Assembly: GCA_964651395.1 (NCBI GenBank)
Contig: CAZYXZ010000004.1
Coordinates: forward strand, 1-64,000
Length of the DNA: 64,000 bases
DNA from: CAZYXZ01 sp964651395
Lineage (GTDB): Bacteria; Actinomycetota; Actinomycetes; BP-191
Reading direction: 5' to 3'
Both the position numbers and the translations under genes were made by a program. Each line of letters begins with the position of its first letter. Position 1 is the first letter of the stretch. The notes below the pieces were generated by a model. It made no database searches and was not told the origin of the DNA. It was given only the letters and a program-made list of their open reading frames with translations. Below, one piece after another: positions 43,521 through 51,811 of this stretch.

Positions 43521-44274
43521 GTCCTCCGAGAACGCGCTGCTGACCGTCGACCAGGTGACGGTCCGCTTCGGCGGCGTCATGGCACTGGACGCCGTGAGCC
43601 TGACCGCCGGGCCGGGGAAGGTGACCGGCCTGATCGGCCCCAACGGCGCGGGCAAGACCACCCTGTTCAACGTCATCACGGGCCTCGAGAAGCCGACGAG
43701 CGGCAGCGTGCAGATCGACGGCAGCCCGATCGACGACGTCCCGTCGTACCGTCGGGCGCGTCTCGGCATGGCCCGGACGTTCCAGCGGCTCGAGGTGTTC
43801 GGCTCGCTCACCGCGCACGACAACGTGCTCACGGCGGCCGAGTTCCGGGCGACCTGGGCACGCGACGGCAGCGACCCGCGGCAGGTGGCCGAGGAGATCG
43901 TCGACCTCGTGGGCATCCGCCCGGTCGCGGACGAACGGGTTGAGTCGCTGCCCACCGGTCTGGCACGGCTCGTCGAGCTGGGCCGCGCGCTGGCCACGCG
44001 CCCGCGTCTGCTGCTGCTCGACGAGCCCGGCTCGGGGCTGAACCACGAGGAGACCGCGTCCCTCGGCACGCTGCTCCGCAAGCTGGCGACCGACGGCATC
44101 GCGGTGCTGCTGGTCGAGCACGACGTCGAGCTGGTGATGAGCGTCTGCCACACGATCCACGTGCTCGACTTCGGCCGGATCATCGCGGTCGGTACGCCGA
44201 AGGCCGTGCAGTCCGACCCGGCGGTCCAGGCCGCCTACCTCGGTGCGGACACGACCGCGCTGGCGGTGAGCTGA
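43507..44274 (+). CDS. LivG-type ABC transporter ATPase with altered signature (cassette 2)
   Basis: A 255-residue ATPase starting at TTG with GAGAGGAGG just upstream (43492-43500). Walker A GLIGPNGAGKTT, MARTFQRLEVFGSLTAHDNV, Walker B LLLLDEPGSGLN and VEHDVELVM are normal. The signature is LPTGLARLVELGRAL in place of LSGGQ, parallel to VPTGAARLLELARAL in cassette 1. It ends in a TGATG overlap with livF. Confidence 0.88.
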   Translation: MSPRESSENALLTVDQVTVRFGGVMALDAVSLTAGPGKVTGLIGPNGAGKTTLFNVITGLEKPTSGSVQIDGSPIDDVPSYRRARLGMARTFQRLEVFGSLTAHDNVLTAAEFRATWARDGSDPRQVAEEIVDLVGIRPVADERVESLPTGLARLVELGRALATRPRLLLLDEPGSGLNHEETASLGTLLRKLATDGIAVLLVEHDVELVMSVCHTIHVLDFGRIIAVGTPKAVQSDPAVQAAYLGADTTALAVS

Positions 44275-44984
44275 TGTCCGTTCCCGCGCTCGAGCTGATC
44301 GACGTCCACGCCGGGTACGGCCGGATCGAGGTCCTGCACGGGGTCTCCCTCGTCGTCCCGACCGGCAGCGTCTTCGCGCTGCTCGGTCCCAACGGCGCCG
44401 GGAAGTCCACGACGCTGCAGGTGATCGGCGGCAGTGTCGCCGCCACGTCCGGCTGCGTCCACATCGCCGGGAGCCACGTCAACGGCGCGTCCCCGAACGA
44501 CCTCGCGAGGGCCGGCGTCTGCCGCATCCCCGAAGGGCGCGGTGTCTTCCCGAACCTCACGGTCAAGGAGAACCTGCGGATCTGGACATTTGCCTCGGAA
44601 CTCACCCCTGAGGAGCTCGAGGAGCGCGCGTACCAGCGGTTCCCGCGCCTGGCCGAGCGCCACGAGCAGCTGGCCGGCACGCTCTCCGGGGGCGAGCAGC
44701 AGATGCTCGCGATGTCGCGAGCGTTCGTGACCGAGCCGTCGATCCTGCTGCTCGACGAGATCTCCATGGGCCTCGCGCCCCTCATCGTCGCCGGCCTCTA
44801 CGAACTGGTCGCACAGCTCGCCGCAGAAGGGATCACCATCCTTCTCGTGGAACAGTTCGCACGTACGGCCCTCGCGGTCGCCGACTACGCGGCCGTCATG
44901 ACCCAGGGGGCGATCGTCGCCGTCGGTGAGCCCGCGGACATCGCGGACGCCGTACAAGAGGCCTACCTAGGAGGTGCGGCATGA
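44274..44984 (+). CDS. LivF-type ABC transporter ATPase (cassette 2)
   Basis: A 236-residue ATPase. Walker A LLGPNGAGKST, IPEGRGVFPNLTVKENL, a canonical signature LSGGEQQ and Walker B LLLLDEISMGLAP. Likely pairs with the LivG-type protein whose signature is degenerate. The ATG overlaps the livG stop, and the next gene overlaps by ATGA, the same arrangement as cassette 1. Confidence 0.9.
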   Translation: MSVPALELIDVHAGYGRIEVLHGVSLVVPTGSVFALLGPNGAGKSTTLQVIGGSVAATSGCVHIAGSHVNGASPNDLARAGVCRIPEGRGVFPNLTVKENLRIWTFASELTPEELEERAYQRFPRLAERHEQLAGTLSGGEQQMLAMSRAFVTEPSILLLDEISMGLAPLIVAGLYELVAQLAAEGITILLVEQFARTALAVADYAAVMTQGAIVAVGEPADIADAVQEAYLGGAA

Positions 44985-46273
44985 GGCGTCGACGACTGTT
45001 CAGCTTCCTCGCCGCTGGAACGATCGGTCTCGGGCTCGCGAGCGTGATCTCGCCGTCGGCCGGCGCGATCGAGGCGCCCGGGTCGGGCTTCCTGTCGCTC
45101 AACCTGCAGGCGCGCGCAGGCGGACTCATGGTCGACGCCGACGAGGCGGCCGGCCAGGCACCAGGCAGCGCGCGCGGCGGCGTGCCCTTCACCGAGGCCA
45201 CCGCGAGCGGGTTCAACAGCCGCGCCCTCTCCTCCGTCGCGTGGCCGGGTGCACTCGGCGGCAACCTCGGCAAGCTCCTCACCCTCGCGCCGCTCATCCC
45301 CAACGTTCCGCCCGAGGTCCAGCAGTACTACTTCCTCCTCGACCACCCGCTGGTCGCCGAGGCGCAGAGCGCCGGGCCGAACGAGGACAACGCAACCGTG
45401 CCCGGCGCCACGATGACCGCGTCGGCACGCGACAGCGCCACGATCGCGGACGCCGTCATCGGCACGGCCAACAGCTCGTCATTCGGCACGATCGGGACGA
45501 CCCGCGCCACCAGTCTCGTGGCGCTCACGGGCGAGACCAACGCCGAGGTCGACGCGCGCAGCTTCGTCGAGCACATCGACATCCTCGACATGATCACCAT
45601 CGGCTCCGTCACCTCGGTGGCGCACGTCGCGACCGACGGGCTCAATGCCACGGCGGACGGGCGCACAGTCATCGTCGACATGAAGATCAACGGCACGCCG
45701 GTGACCGTCGACGGCACCGGCATCCATGTCGCCGGCCAGAGCGCGCCGCTCGACGCGCTGACGCAGGGTGTTCACGACGCGCTCCTCAACGCGCAGATCG
45801 ACATCAAGTTCACCGAGCCGAAGATGACGAAGAACAAGGGCGCCGCGAGCTACACGGCGGGTGTGCTGGAGATCTCCAGCAACGGCGTCGCCTTCCGTTT
45901 CGGCGGGGCACAGGCGGCTGCCGCCGCCACGAACGCGGGCGGCCTCAACATCGACGTACCGCTCCCGCCGGCCACCGGCGGCGACACCGGTGGCGCGGTG
46001 GACGGCGAGGGCTTCGCACCGACACCTCCGGGTGACTTCGGCGGGACCCTGCCTCCACCGGTGGCGAGCGGCCCGATCACGCCGCCGAACAGCGGCAGCA
46101 ACCCTGTGGTCATCCTGACCCGGGAAGTGGCCCAGCTGCCTGACGGCATCAAGCCGTTGTGGGTACTCGTCGGCCTGATCGGTGCGTTCATCCTGTCGAA
46201 GGCACTGGTCGCCGTACCGGCCCGCATGCTGACGGGATCGAGCACGCCGTGTCCGCTGGAGGGGAAGGAATGA
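44981..46273 (+). CDS. Exported surface protein with C-terminal membrane anchor (cassette 2)
   Basis: A 430-residue protein: signal peptide (MRRRRLFSFLAAGTIGLGLA then SVISPSAGA), a long Ala/Thr/Val beta-type domain (ATMTASARDSATIADAVIG, TVIVDMKINGTPVTVDGTGIHVAGQ), a Pro/Gly linker (PPGDFGGTLPPPVASGP), and a C-terminal membrane helix (LWVLVGLIGAFILSKALVAV) with a short tail. Sequence is diverged from 12008-13408, but domain order, DGTGIHVAG against DEAGLHVAG, and gene position agree. No known domain recognised. Confidence 0.8.
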   Translation: MRRRRLFSFLAAGTIGLGLASVISPSAGAIEAPGSGFLSLNLQARAGGLMVDADEAAGQAPGSARGGVPFTEATASGFNSRALSSVAWPGALGGNLGKLLTLAPLIPNVPPEVQQYYFLLDHPLVAEAQSAGPNEDNATVPGATMTASARDSATIADAVIGTANSSSFGTIGTTRATSLVALTGETNAEVDARSFVEHIDILDMITIGSVTSVAHVATDGLNATADGRTVIVDMKINGTPVTVDGTGIHVAGQSAPLDALTQGVHDALLNAQIDIKFTEPKMTKNKGAASYTAGVLEISSNGVAFRFGGAQAAAAATNAGGLNIDVPLPPATGGDTGGAVDGEGFAPTPPGDFGGTLPPPVASGPITPPNSGSNPVVILTREVAQLPDGIKPLWVLVGLIGAFILSKALVAVPARMLTGSSTPCPLEGKE

Positions 46274-46842
46274 GTGTGGACGAGGTCGAGCGAACCGAAG
46301 TCGACACGCCGATCGCGGCGCGCATGCGACGGCTGGCCCGGCGCTCGTCCGGCGACGTCGATCGTTGGATGCTCGTCGCCGGCGCGATCCTGGCCCCGTT
46401 GGGCTTGGCGCTCATCGTCCTCGGCTGGATCGGCGCGGCGCGCACGCACCTCGTCTTCGAGCAGAACGCCTACCTGATCTCCGGTGGCGTGCTCGGGCTC
46501 GGCTTCGTGTTCCTCGGGAGCTTCGTCTACTTCGCGTACTGGCACACGGTCTCGATCCGCCAGGCGCGCGGCCAGAGCCAGCAGATCATCGACGGGCTGG
46601 CTCGCATCGAAGCGGCGCTGGCTGCGACCTCCGGCGTTGCGGCCGGCCGTAACGGTGGGTCGGGTCCCGGGAGGTCGAACGGCGGCAAGCCGAAGCTGGT
46701 GGCCACGGCCAACGGCTCGCAGTTCCACCGGCCGGACTGCTCGGTCGTCGCCGGCAAGGACGGACTGCGCTCGGTCTCCGGCACCGAGTCCGGTCTCAAG
46801 CCGTGCCGCATCTGCGACCCGCTCGGCGCTGCGATCTCGTAG
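46270..46842 (+). CDS. Small two-helix membrane protein with C-terminal Cys/His metal motif (cassette 2)
   Basis: A 190-residue paralogue of 11504-12004. Helices at about 33-54 and 66-90 flank HLVFEQNAYLISGG; the C-terminal motif FHRPDCSVV...GLKPCRICDPLG offers His153, Cys157, Cys179 and Cys182 as metal ligands. Conservation between the two copies is highest in the FEQN-YLISGG loop and the Cys motif, so these are the likely functional parts. The ATG overlaps the surface protein stop (ATGA), and the next gene starts directly after its stop. Confidence 0.82.
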   Translation: MSVDEVERTEVDTPIAARMRRLARRSSGDVDRWMLVAGAILAPLGLALIVLGWIGAARTHLVFEQNAYLISGGVLGLGFVFLGSFVYFAYWHTVSIRQARGQSQQIIDGLARIEAALAATSGVAAGRNGGSGPGRSNGGKPKLVATANGSQFHRPDCSVVAGKDGLRSVSGTESGLKPCRICDPLGAAIS

Positions 46843-47661
46843 ATGGCTACCTATGCGATCAGCGGGTCGGCCTCCGGGATCGGGGCGGCGACCCGGTCGC
46901 GACTGGAGGCCGCAGGACACCGGGTCATCGGCGTGGACGTCGGCGACGCCGAGGTGGTCGCCGACCTCGGGACGCAGGCCGGCCGTGACGCGGCCATCGA
47001 CGGTGTGACCAAGGCGAGCCACGGCGTACTCGACGGGCTGGTCACCTGTGCCGGCGTCGGGCCGCTGCCGGACCGGCCCGGGTCGCTGCTCGTCTCCGTC
47101 AACTACTTCGGCACCGAGGCGCTCCTCGACGGGCTGCGTCCGCTGCTCGAGCGCGGCACCGACCCGGCGGTCGTCGCGATCAGCTCGAACTCCGCCACCG
47201 TCGCGCCGGGCTGGCCCCGTCCCCTCGCCGAGGCCTGCCTGGCGAACGACGAGCAGCTCGCGCGAAAGCTGGCCGACGATGCCGGCGCGATCATGAGCTA
47301 CGCCGCGGGCAAGGCGGCCATCGCGTTCTGGGTACGGCGCAACGCCACGCAGCCGGAGTGGGTGGGCTCGGGCATCCGGCTCAACGCCGTCGCGCCCGGA
47401 CTGATCGAGACCCCGCTGGTCGCCGAGGGACGGCGCGACCCGGTGATGGGTCCGGCGTACGACTTGTTCCCGATCCCGGCCGGTCGGGGCGGCCGCGCGG
47501 AGGAGGTGGCCGGGCTGATCACCTACCTGCTCGGCCCGGACGCCGCGTTCTTCGTCGGCTCCGTCGTCCTCATGGACGGCGGCACCGAGGCGCTGCTGCG
47601 TCCCGACGACTGGCCGTCGGTGTGGGTCTGGGACGCGTCCGCCACCGACCCCCGCGACTAG
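46843..47661 (+). CDS. hsdA: 3-alpha-hydroxysteroid dehydrogenase-like SDR (HsdA type)
   Basis: A 272-residue SDR that resembles the Comamonas 3alpha-hydroxysteroid dehydrogenase HsdA: YAISGSASGIGAATRSRLEAAGHRVIGVDVGDAEVVADL, LVTCAGVGP, VSVNYFGTEALLDGL and the long insert before the active site (AEACLANDEQLARKLADDAGAIMSYAAGKAA). Catalytic Ser in ISSNSA and Tyr-Lys in YAAGK. This enzyme type interconverts 3alpha-hydroxy and 3-keto steroids, including bile acids. It starts on the base after the cassette 2 membrane gene stop, so it probably belongs to the same transcript. Confidence 0.82.
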   Translation: MATYAISGSASGIGAATRSRLEAAGHRVIGVDVGDAEVVADLGTQAGRDAAIDGVTKASHGVLDGLVTCAGVGPLPDRPGSLLVSVNYFGTEALLDGLRPLLERGTDPAVVAISSNSATVAPGWPRPLAEACLANDEQLARKLADDAGAIMSYAAGKAAIAFWVRRNATQPEWVGSGIRLNAVAPGLIETPLVAEGRRDPVMGPAYDLFPIPAGRGGRAEEVAGLITYLLGPDAAFFVGSVVLMDGGTEALLRPDDWPSVWVWDASATDPRD

Positions 47662-47665
47662 CGCG

Positions 47666-48607
47666 TTGCCACTCCTCGGCCTGCGTCTGGACTTCCGCAA
47701 CCCGTCGTTCGCGGGCACGTCGTTCACGGAGCGCTACCGCGCGGGCCTCGACATGGCGGAGTGGGCGGACCGGCACGGGTTCCTGCTCGTCGTCCTCTCG
47801 GAGCACCATGGCAGCGAGGACGGCTACCTGCCGTCGGCGCTGACGATGGCGGCGGCGGTCGCGGCGCGGACGGAGAACGTCCGCATCCTGGTCTCGGCCA
47901 TCCCCGCACCGCTGCACGACCCGATGGCGCTGGCCGAGCAGGTCGCCGTGGTCGACCAGCTCAGCGGCGGACGGCTGTCTCTGGTGCTCACCAACGGGTA
48001 CGTGCCCGAGGAGTTCGCGGCGCGCGGCGTACCGATGTCCGAGCGCGCGGCGCGCACGTCTCGGGCCGTCGAGCTGCTGCGCTCCTGGCCGGAGTCGGTC
48101 ACGCCGGCACCGGTGCAGCAGCCGTTCCCGGTGGTCCTCGGTGGCAGCAGCCCGGGGGCGGCGCGGCGCGCGGCGCGGATCGCCGACGGGTTCATGCCGT
48201 CCACGCCGGAGGTGTGGCAGGCCTACCGCGACGAGTGCCTCGCGTTGGGGAAGCCCGATCCGGGGCCGCCGGTCGGCGGAGACACGTCCGTGGTGCACGT
48301 CGCCGCCGACGCGCACGCGGGCTGGGCCGAGCTCGCGCCGTACGCCATGCACGAGACCAACGCCTACGCGGCGTGGCTGGAGGCGGCCGGGCTGGAGAGC
48401 ACCGAGGCCTACGCGCGGTACGACGACCCGGCGGCGCTGCGCGAGTCCGGCCGCTACCGGGTGCTGACGCCCGCGGCGCTGCTGGCCGAGCTGCGAGAGG
48501 AGCCGTACCGCTTCACGATGCTGCATCCGCTGGTCGGCGGCTTGCCGCCGGAGCTCGGCTGGTCCAGCCTTCGGCTGCTCGAGGAGGAGGTGCTGCCGCA
48601 GTGCTGA
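47666..48607 (+). CDS. LLM-class flavin/F420-dependent oxidoreductase
   Basis: A 313-residue luciferase-like barrel protein starting with TTG. ADRHGFLLVVLSEHHGSEDGYLPSALTMAAAVAARTENVRILVSAIPAPLHDPMALAEQVAVVDQLSGGRLSLVLTNGY is the typical N-terminal half, with PVVLGGSSPGAARRAARIADGF later. Actinobacterial members use FMN or F420. Substrate unknown. It follows the HsdA-like gene by four bases and overlaps the next SDR by seven. Confidence 0.82.
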   Translation: MPLLGLRLDFRNPSFAGTSFTERYRAGLDMAEWADRHGFLLVVLSEHHGSEDGYLPSALTMAAAVAARTENVRILVSAIPAPLHDPMALAEQVAVVDQLSGGRLSLVLTNGYVPEEFAARGVPMSERAARTSRAVELLRSWPESVTPAPVQQPFPVVLGGSSPGAARRAARIADGFMPSTPEVWQAYRDECLALGKPDPGPPVGGDTSVVHVAADAHAGWAELAPYAMHETNAYAAWLEAAGLESTEAYARYDDPAALRESGRYRVLTPAALLAELREEPYRFTMLHPLVGGLPPELGWSSLRLLEEEVLPQC

Positions 48608-49392
48608 GCCCGCTGCTCGACGGTCTGGTGGTGGTCGTCACCGGCGTCGGCCCGGACCTGGGCCGCAGCCTCGCGCTCACCTGCGCCGACCACGGCGCCG
48701 ACGTAGTGCTCGCCGCGCGCGATCTCTCCCGGCTGGAGAAGATCGCGAACGAGGTGCGCGAACTCGACCGTCGCGCGCTCGTCGTCCCGACGGACGTCAC
48801 CGACGACGCGGCGGTGACGCAGCTCATGGCGGTGACGATGGACGAGTTCGGGCGGATGGACGGGTTGGTCAACAACGCGTTCCAGCAGCCGCCGATCGAG
48901 AGCATCGACGACCTCGACATGGCCACTTGGCTGCACGCGTTCGAGATCAACTGCCATGCCGCGATCCGGGTCACGAAGGCGGCGATCCCACACCTCACGC
49001 AGAGCCCGTACGCGTCGGTCGTCATGGTGAACACGATGTCGGTGTGGACCAACCGGCCGAACTTCGGTGCCTACCAGGCGGCCAAGTCGGCGCTCGCCTC
49101 GGCGGCCCGCACGCTGGCCGTCGAGCTCGGGCCGCGCGGCGTACGCGTCAACTCGATCGCGCCCGGCTACATCTGGGCACAGCCGGTGCGCGACTACCTC
49201 GCGCGGCAGGCCGAGCGGCGCGGCGTCGAGACCGAGGTCGTCTACAACGAGCTGCTCGAGCAGATTCCGCTCCGACGGGTCAACACGCCCGACGAGATCG
49301 CCCGTACGGCGGTCTTCCTGCTCAGCGAGCTGGCCCGTGGCGTGACCGGCGTCTTCCTCGACGTCAACGGCGGCCAGGCCCTCCACCCCTAG
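48601..49392 (+). CDS. Short-chain dehydrogenase/reductase
   Basis: A 263-residue SDR with GTG start. The cofactor loop is atypical (TGVGPDLGRSLA), then VVLAARDLSRLE, LVNNAFQQPPIES, VNTMSVWTNRPNFGAYQAAKSAL (YxxxK) and GVTGVFLDVNGG. The active-site Ser position reads NTMS. Likely the last gene of the cassette 2 transcript; convergent with the SMP-30-like gene (four-base overlap). Substrate unknown; a steroid hydroxyl is possible from context. Confidence 0.8.
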   Translation: MLSPLLDGLVVVVTGVGPDLGRSLALTCADHGADVVLAARDLSRLEKIANEVRELDRRALVVPTDVTDDAAVTQLMAVTMDEFGRMDGLVNNAFQQPPIESIDDLDMATWLHAFEINCHAAIRVTKAAIPHLTQSPYASVVMVNTMSVWTNRPNFGAYQAAKSALASAARTLAVELGPRGVRVNSIAPGYIWAQPVRDYLARQAERRGVETEVVYNELLEQIPLRRVNTPDEIARTAVFLLSELARGVTGVFLDVNGGQALHP

Positions 49393-50255
49393 GGGAGGCC
49401 GGCGCCGGGGACGTCGACGCGCACCGACTCGATGCGGCCGCCCTTGAGAGGGCGGGTGTCCTTCGGGAGGAACGTCGGCGCTGTGCAGATGTAGAGCGTG
49501 CGCCGGTCCGTGTCACCGAGCATGCAGGCGAACGGGAACACTCCCTCGATCTCGACGGCGTGCGTGACTCCGCCACCTTCGAGGACGCGCTGCAGACCGT
49601 TGCCACCGGGCGAGGCCGTCCAGACGGCGCCTTCCGCATCGAGGCAGCCGCCGTCGGGCACGCTCGAGTCGAGCTGGGCCCAGAGCCGCCGGTTGGAAAG
49701 CGTCCCGTCGGCCTCGATGTCGAACGCCGTGTACCGCTGGGCGAGCGTCTCGCCCACGATGAACGTCCTGCCGTCCGGCGTGATCATCGCGCCGTTCGGG
49801 AACTCCAGATCCTCCCCGCTGGCCAGCCGTACCGAGCCGTCCGCGTCGACCAGCGCGAGGTGGGCCGACCGCCTCTCCGCGGCGTTGTCGAGGTCGAAGC
49901 CGAAGTTTCCGACGTACGCCCGACCCAGGTGGTCGACGACCATGTCGTTGCAGTGCCAGGCGGCCAGGCTCGAGAGGTCGGCGTGGACGACCGGACCGCC
50001 GTCGTCGAGCCGCAGCACCGTGCGGTCGACCATGCTCACGACGAGCATCCGGCCGTCCGGCAGCCAGCCGAGCCCGGAGGGCTGACCGTCGATCTCGAGG
50101 ACCTTCTCGACCTCAGCGGTCACCGGGTCGAGGCGGGCGACGTAACCGCCGTGCTGGTCGCTGAACCAGAGTGCGCCGTCGTGCCAGCGCGGGCACTCGG
50201 GGAACACGAGGCCGTCGACCACGGTCGTGCTCTTGAGCCGCACCGGGTCGGTCAT
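49389..50255 (-). CDS. SMP-30/gluconolactonase-like hydrolase
   Basis: A 288-residue beta-propeller lactonase. GLVFPECPRWHDGALWFSDQHGG near the N-terminus carries the metal Glu, LEFPNGAMITPDGRTFIVGET the metal Asn, and SSVPDGGCLDAEGAVW the metal Asp. These enzymes open lactones, and steroid-associated versions exist. It overlaps the VOC gene (ATGA), so the two are co-expressed. Confidence 0.84.
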   Translation of the reverse strand: MTDPVRLKSTTVVDGLVFPECPRWHDGALWFSDQHGGYVARLDPVTAEVEKVLEIDGQPSGLGWLPDGRMLVVSMVDRTVLRLDDGGPVVHADLSSLAAWHCNDMVVDHLGRAYVGNFGFDLDNAAERRSAHLALVDADGSVRLASGEDLEFPNGAMITPDGRTFIVGETLAQRYTAFDIEADGTLSNRRLWAQLDSSVPDGGCLDAEGAVWTASPGGNGLQRVLEGGGVTHAVEIEGVFPFACMLGDTDRRTLYICTAPTFLPKDTRPLKGGRIESVRVDVPGAGLP

Positions 50256-50740
50256 GCCACCCCCATCGCGGTCGCGACGACGGCGAGGTCGGGCATGCCG
50301 GTGATGCACTCGACGCGCACACCGTCCGGATCGGTGAGGTAGACGGTCTGCAGGTCCGCACCGTCCATGCCCGCGCCGGGCAGCACCGTGAGCGTGCCGC
50401 GATGCGCCGCGCCGCCGTGCTGCTCGGCCGCGGCGTAGACCGCGTCGAGGTCGTCGACCCGGACACAGAGGTGCGTGACGCCGTACGCGTTCATCGGTCG
50501 CCGCTCCCGCGCACCTGTGGCATGTGGCTCGAGCCAGTGCAGCAGCTCCACGCGCAAGTCGGGTCGCGCGAGCATCCGCGACTGGAAGCGACCGGCGATC
50601 TCCATGGTGGCGGCCAGCTCGGCGCCGTACTCCATCGTGAACAGCTCCGTGAAGCCCAGGACGTCGACGTAGAAGCGGGTGGACTGTTCCAGGTCTGCGA
50701 CGCAGATCCCGAGGTGCGAGAACGACTGGACGCTCGTCAT
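50252..50740 (-). CDS. VOC family (glyoxalase/extradiol-type) protein
   Basis: A 162-residue two-module VOC protein. FSHLGICVADLEQSTRFYVDVLGF carries the first metal His, GVTHLCVRVDDLDAVYAAAEQHG the second module, and YLTDPDGVRVECI the Glu. This metal fold serves glyoxalases, epimerases and dioxygenases; the substrate is not evident. Starts 79 bases from the divergent cupin gene. Confidence 0.8.
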   Translation of the reverse strand: MTSVQSFSHLGICVADLEQSTRFYVDVLGFTELFTMEYGAELAATMEIAGRFQSRMLARPDLRVELLHWLEPHATGARERRPMNAYGVTHLCVRVDDLDAVYAAAEQHGGAAHRGTLTVLPGAGMDGADLQTVYLTDPDGVRVECITGMPDLAVVATAMGVA

Positions 50741-50819
50741 GCGCTTCCTTTCGGGGCCCCCGCGGCGGTGCGAGCGCAGCGAGCAGCGTCGTGGGGATAG
50801 GCCACCTTACGATGCAGGT

Positions 50820-51329
50820 GTGCCGAACGATCCGCGCGTGCCCGGGCTGGAGCCGACGTTCCGGCACCTCGACGACGCCGACGTGCCATGGCAGGCCGTG
50901 AAGTCGCAGCGCAACGCCGACGGGACGACGTCGTCGGTATGGGAGAAGTGGCTCTCCTTCTCCCCGGATCCGCAGTACCTCTCGCTCTACGCGCGCTACG
51001 ACCCGGGGATGATCGTGCGCCGGCACGGGCACTTCAGCCCACACGTGCTCTTCGTTCTCGAGGGCGAGATCTGGTGCGGCGACCGGCTGTGTACGGCGGG
51101 CACGCACGTCGAGCTGCCGTACGGCGCGGCGTTCGGCCCGTTCCGCGCCGGCGAGGCCGGCGCCCTGCTCTTCGAGGTGATGATGGGCGACCCGCGCTCG
51201 TGGGGTGACGACCTCCCGGCGTACCTCGCGCTGCTCGAGCAGCATGGCGTCACGCCGCTCCCCGATCCGCCGCTCGAGTACCCGCCGTGGCTGGCCGATC
51301 TCCGCGCGCACTGGGCGGGCACGCCGTGA
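50820..51329 (+). CDS. Cupin-domain protein
   Basis: A 169-residue single cupin with GTG start. The metal motif is GMIVRRHGHFSPHVLFVLEGEIWCGDR, a variant of the H-x-H-x3-4-E cupin pattern, and GTHVELPYGAAFGPFRAG the second motif, where the usual His is not obvious. No regulator domain. Probably co-transcribed with the SnoaL-like gene (GTGA overlap). Confidence 0.72.
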   Translation: MPNDPRVPGLEPTFRHLDDADVPWQAVKSQRNADGTTSSVWEKWLSFSPDPQYLSLYARYDPGMIVRRHGHFSPHVLFVLEGEIWCGDRLCTAGTHVELPYGAAFGPFRAGEAGALLFEVMMGDPRSWGDDLPAYLALLEQHGVTPLPDPPLEYPPWLADLRAHWAGTP

Positions 51330-51772
51330 GCGCACCGGCGCACGAGCAGATCCGCAACCTGCTCGCCCGCTACTGCGAGTGCCTCGACAACGGCGACTTC
51401 GCCGGAGCCGGCGCCCTCTTCGCGAAGGCTGTGCTGCGCGGTGTCGACGGCCGGGTCGCCGCGAACGGCAGCGAGGAAGCCGAGCGACTCTGGACCGGGT
51501 TCGTGCAGATGCACGGCGGAGCACCGCGCACCCGGCACCTGTCGAACAACCCGATCATCGAGGTGGACGAGGCAGCTGGTACGGCGAAATGCCGTTCGGT
51601 CTACACCGTCTTCCAGGCCACGACAGCGCTGCCGTTCCAGCCGATCCTCACCGGCCGTTACTACGACACCTTCGAACGAGGTGACGGCGACGAGTGGCAC
51701 TTCACCTCGCGCCAGTACTTCGTCGACCTGGTCGGCAACATGACCGCCCACCAGAAGCGCACCGAGTTCTAG
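51326..51772 (+). CDS. SnoaL/NTF2-like protein
   Basis: A 148-residue alpha+beta cone fold protein: EQIRNLLARYCECLDNGDFAGAGALFAKAVLRG, then THLSNNP-type strand RTRHLSNNPIIEVDEAAGTAKCRSVYTVFQ and WHFTSRQYFVDLVGN. Such proteins act as hydratases, isomerases or carrier-like lids in steroid and polyketide pathways. A second SnoaL-like protein lies at 57843. Confidence 0.78.
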   Translation: MSAPAHEQIRNLLARYCECLDNGDFAGAGALFAKAVLRGVDGRVAANGSEEAERLWTGFVQMHGGAPRTRHLSNNPIIEVDEAAGTAKCRSVYTVFQATTALPFQPILTGRYYDTFERGDGDEWHFTSRQYFVDLVGNMTAHQKRTEF

Positions 51773-51811
51773 GCGACCATTCCGCAGGGCATCCGCGCCG
51801 ACTGAAACGAA

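Noticed and set aside
50741..50819. Promoter or small RNA in the gap between the VOC and cupin genes
   Set aside because: No -10/-35 pair, palindrome or hairpin that I can support beyond a GAGCGCAGCGAGC stretch common in high-GC DNA.
51773..51811. Terminator in the convergent gap between the SnoaL-like and SDR genes
   Set aside because: No clear stem-loop in these 39 bases.
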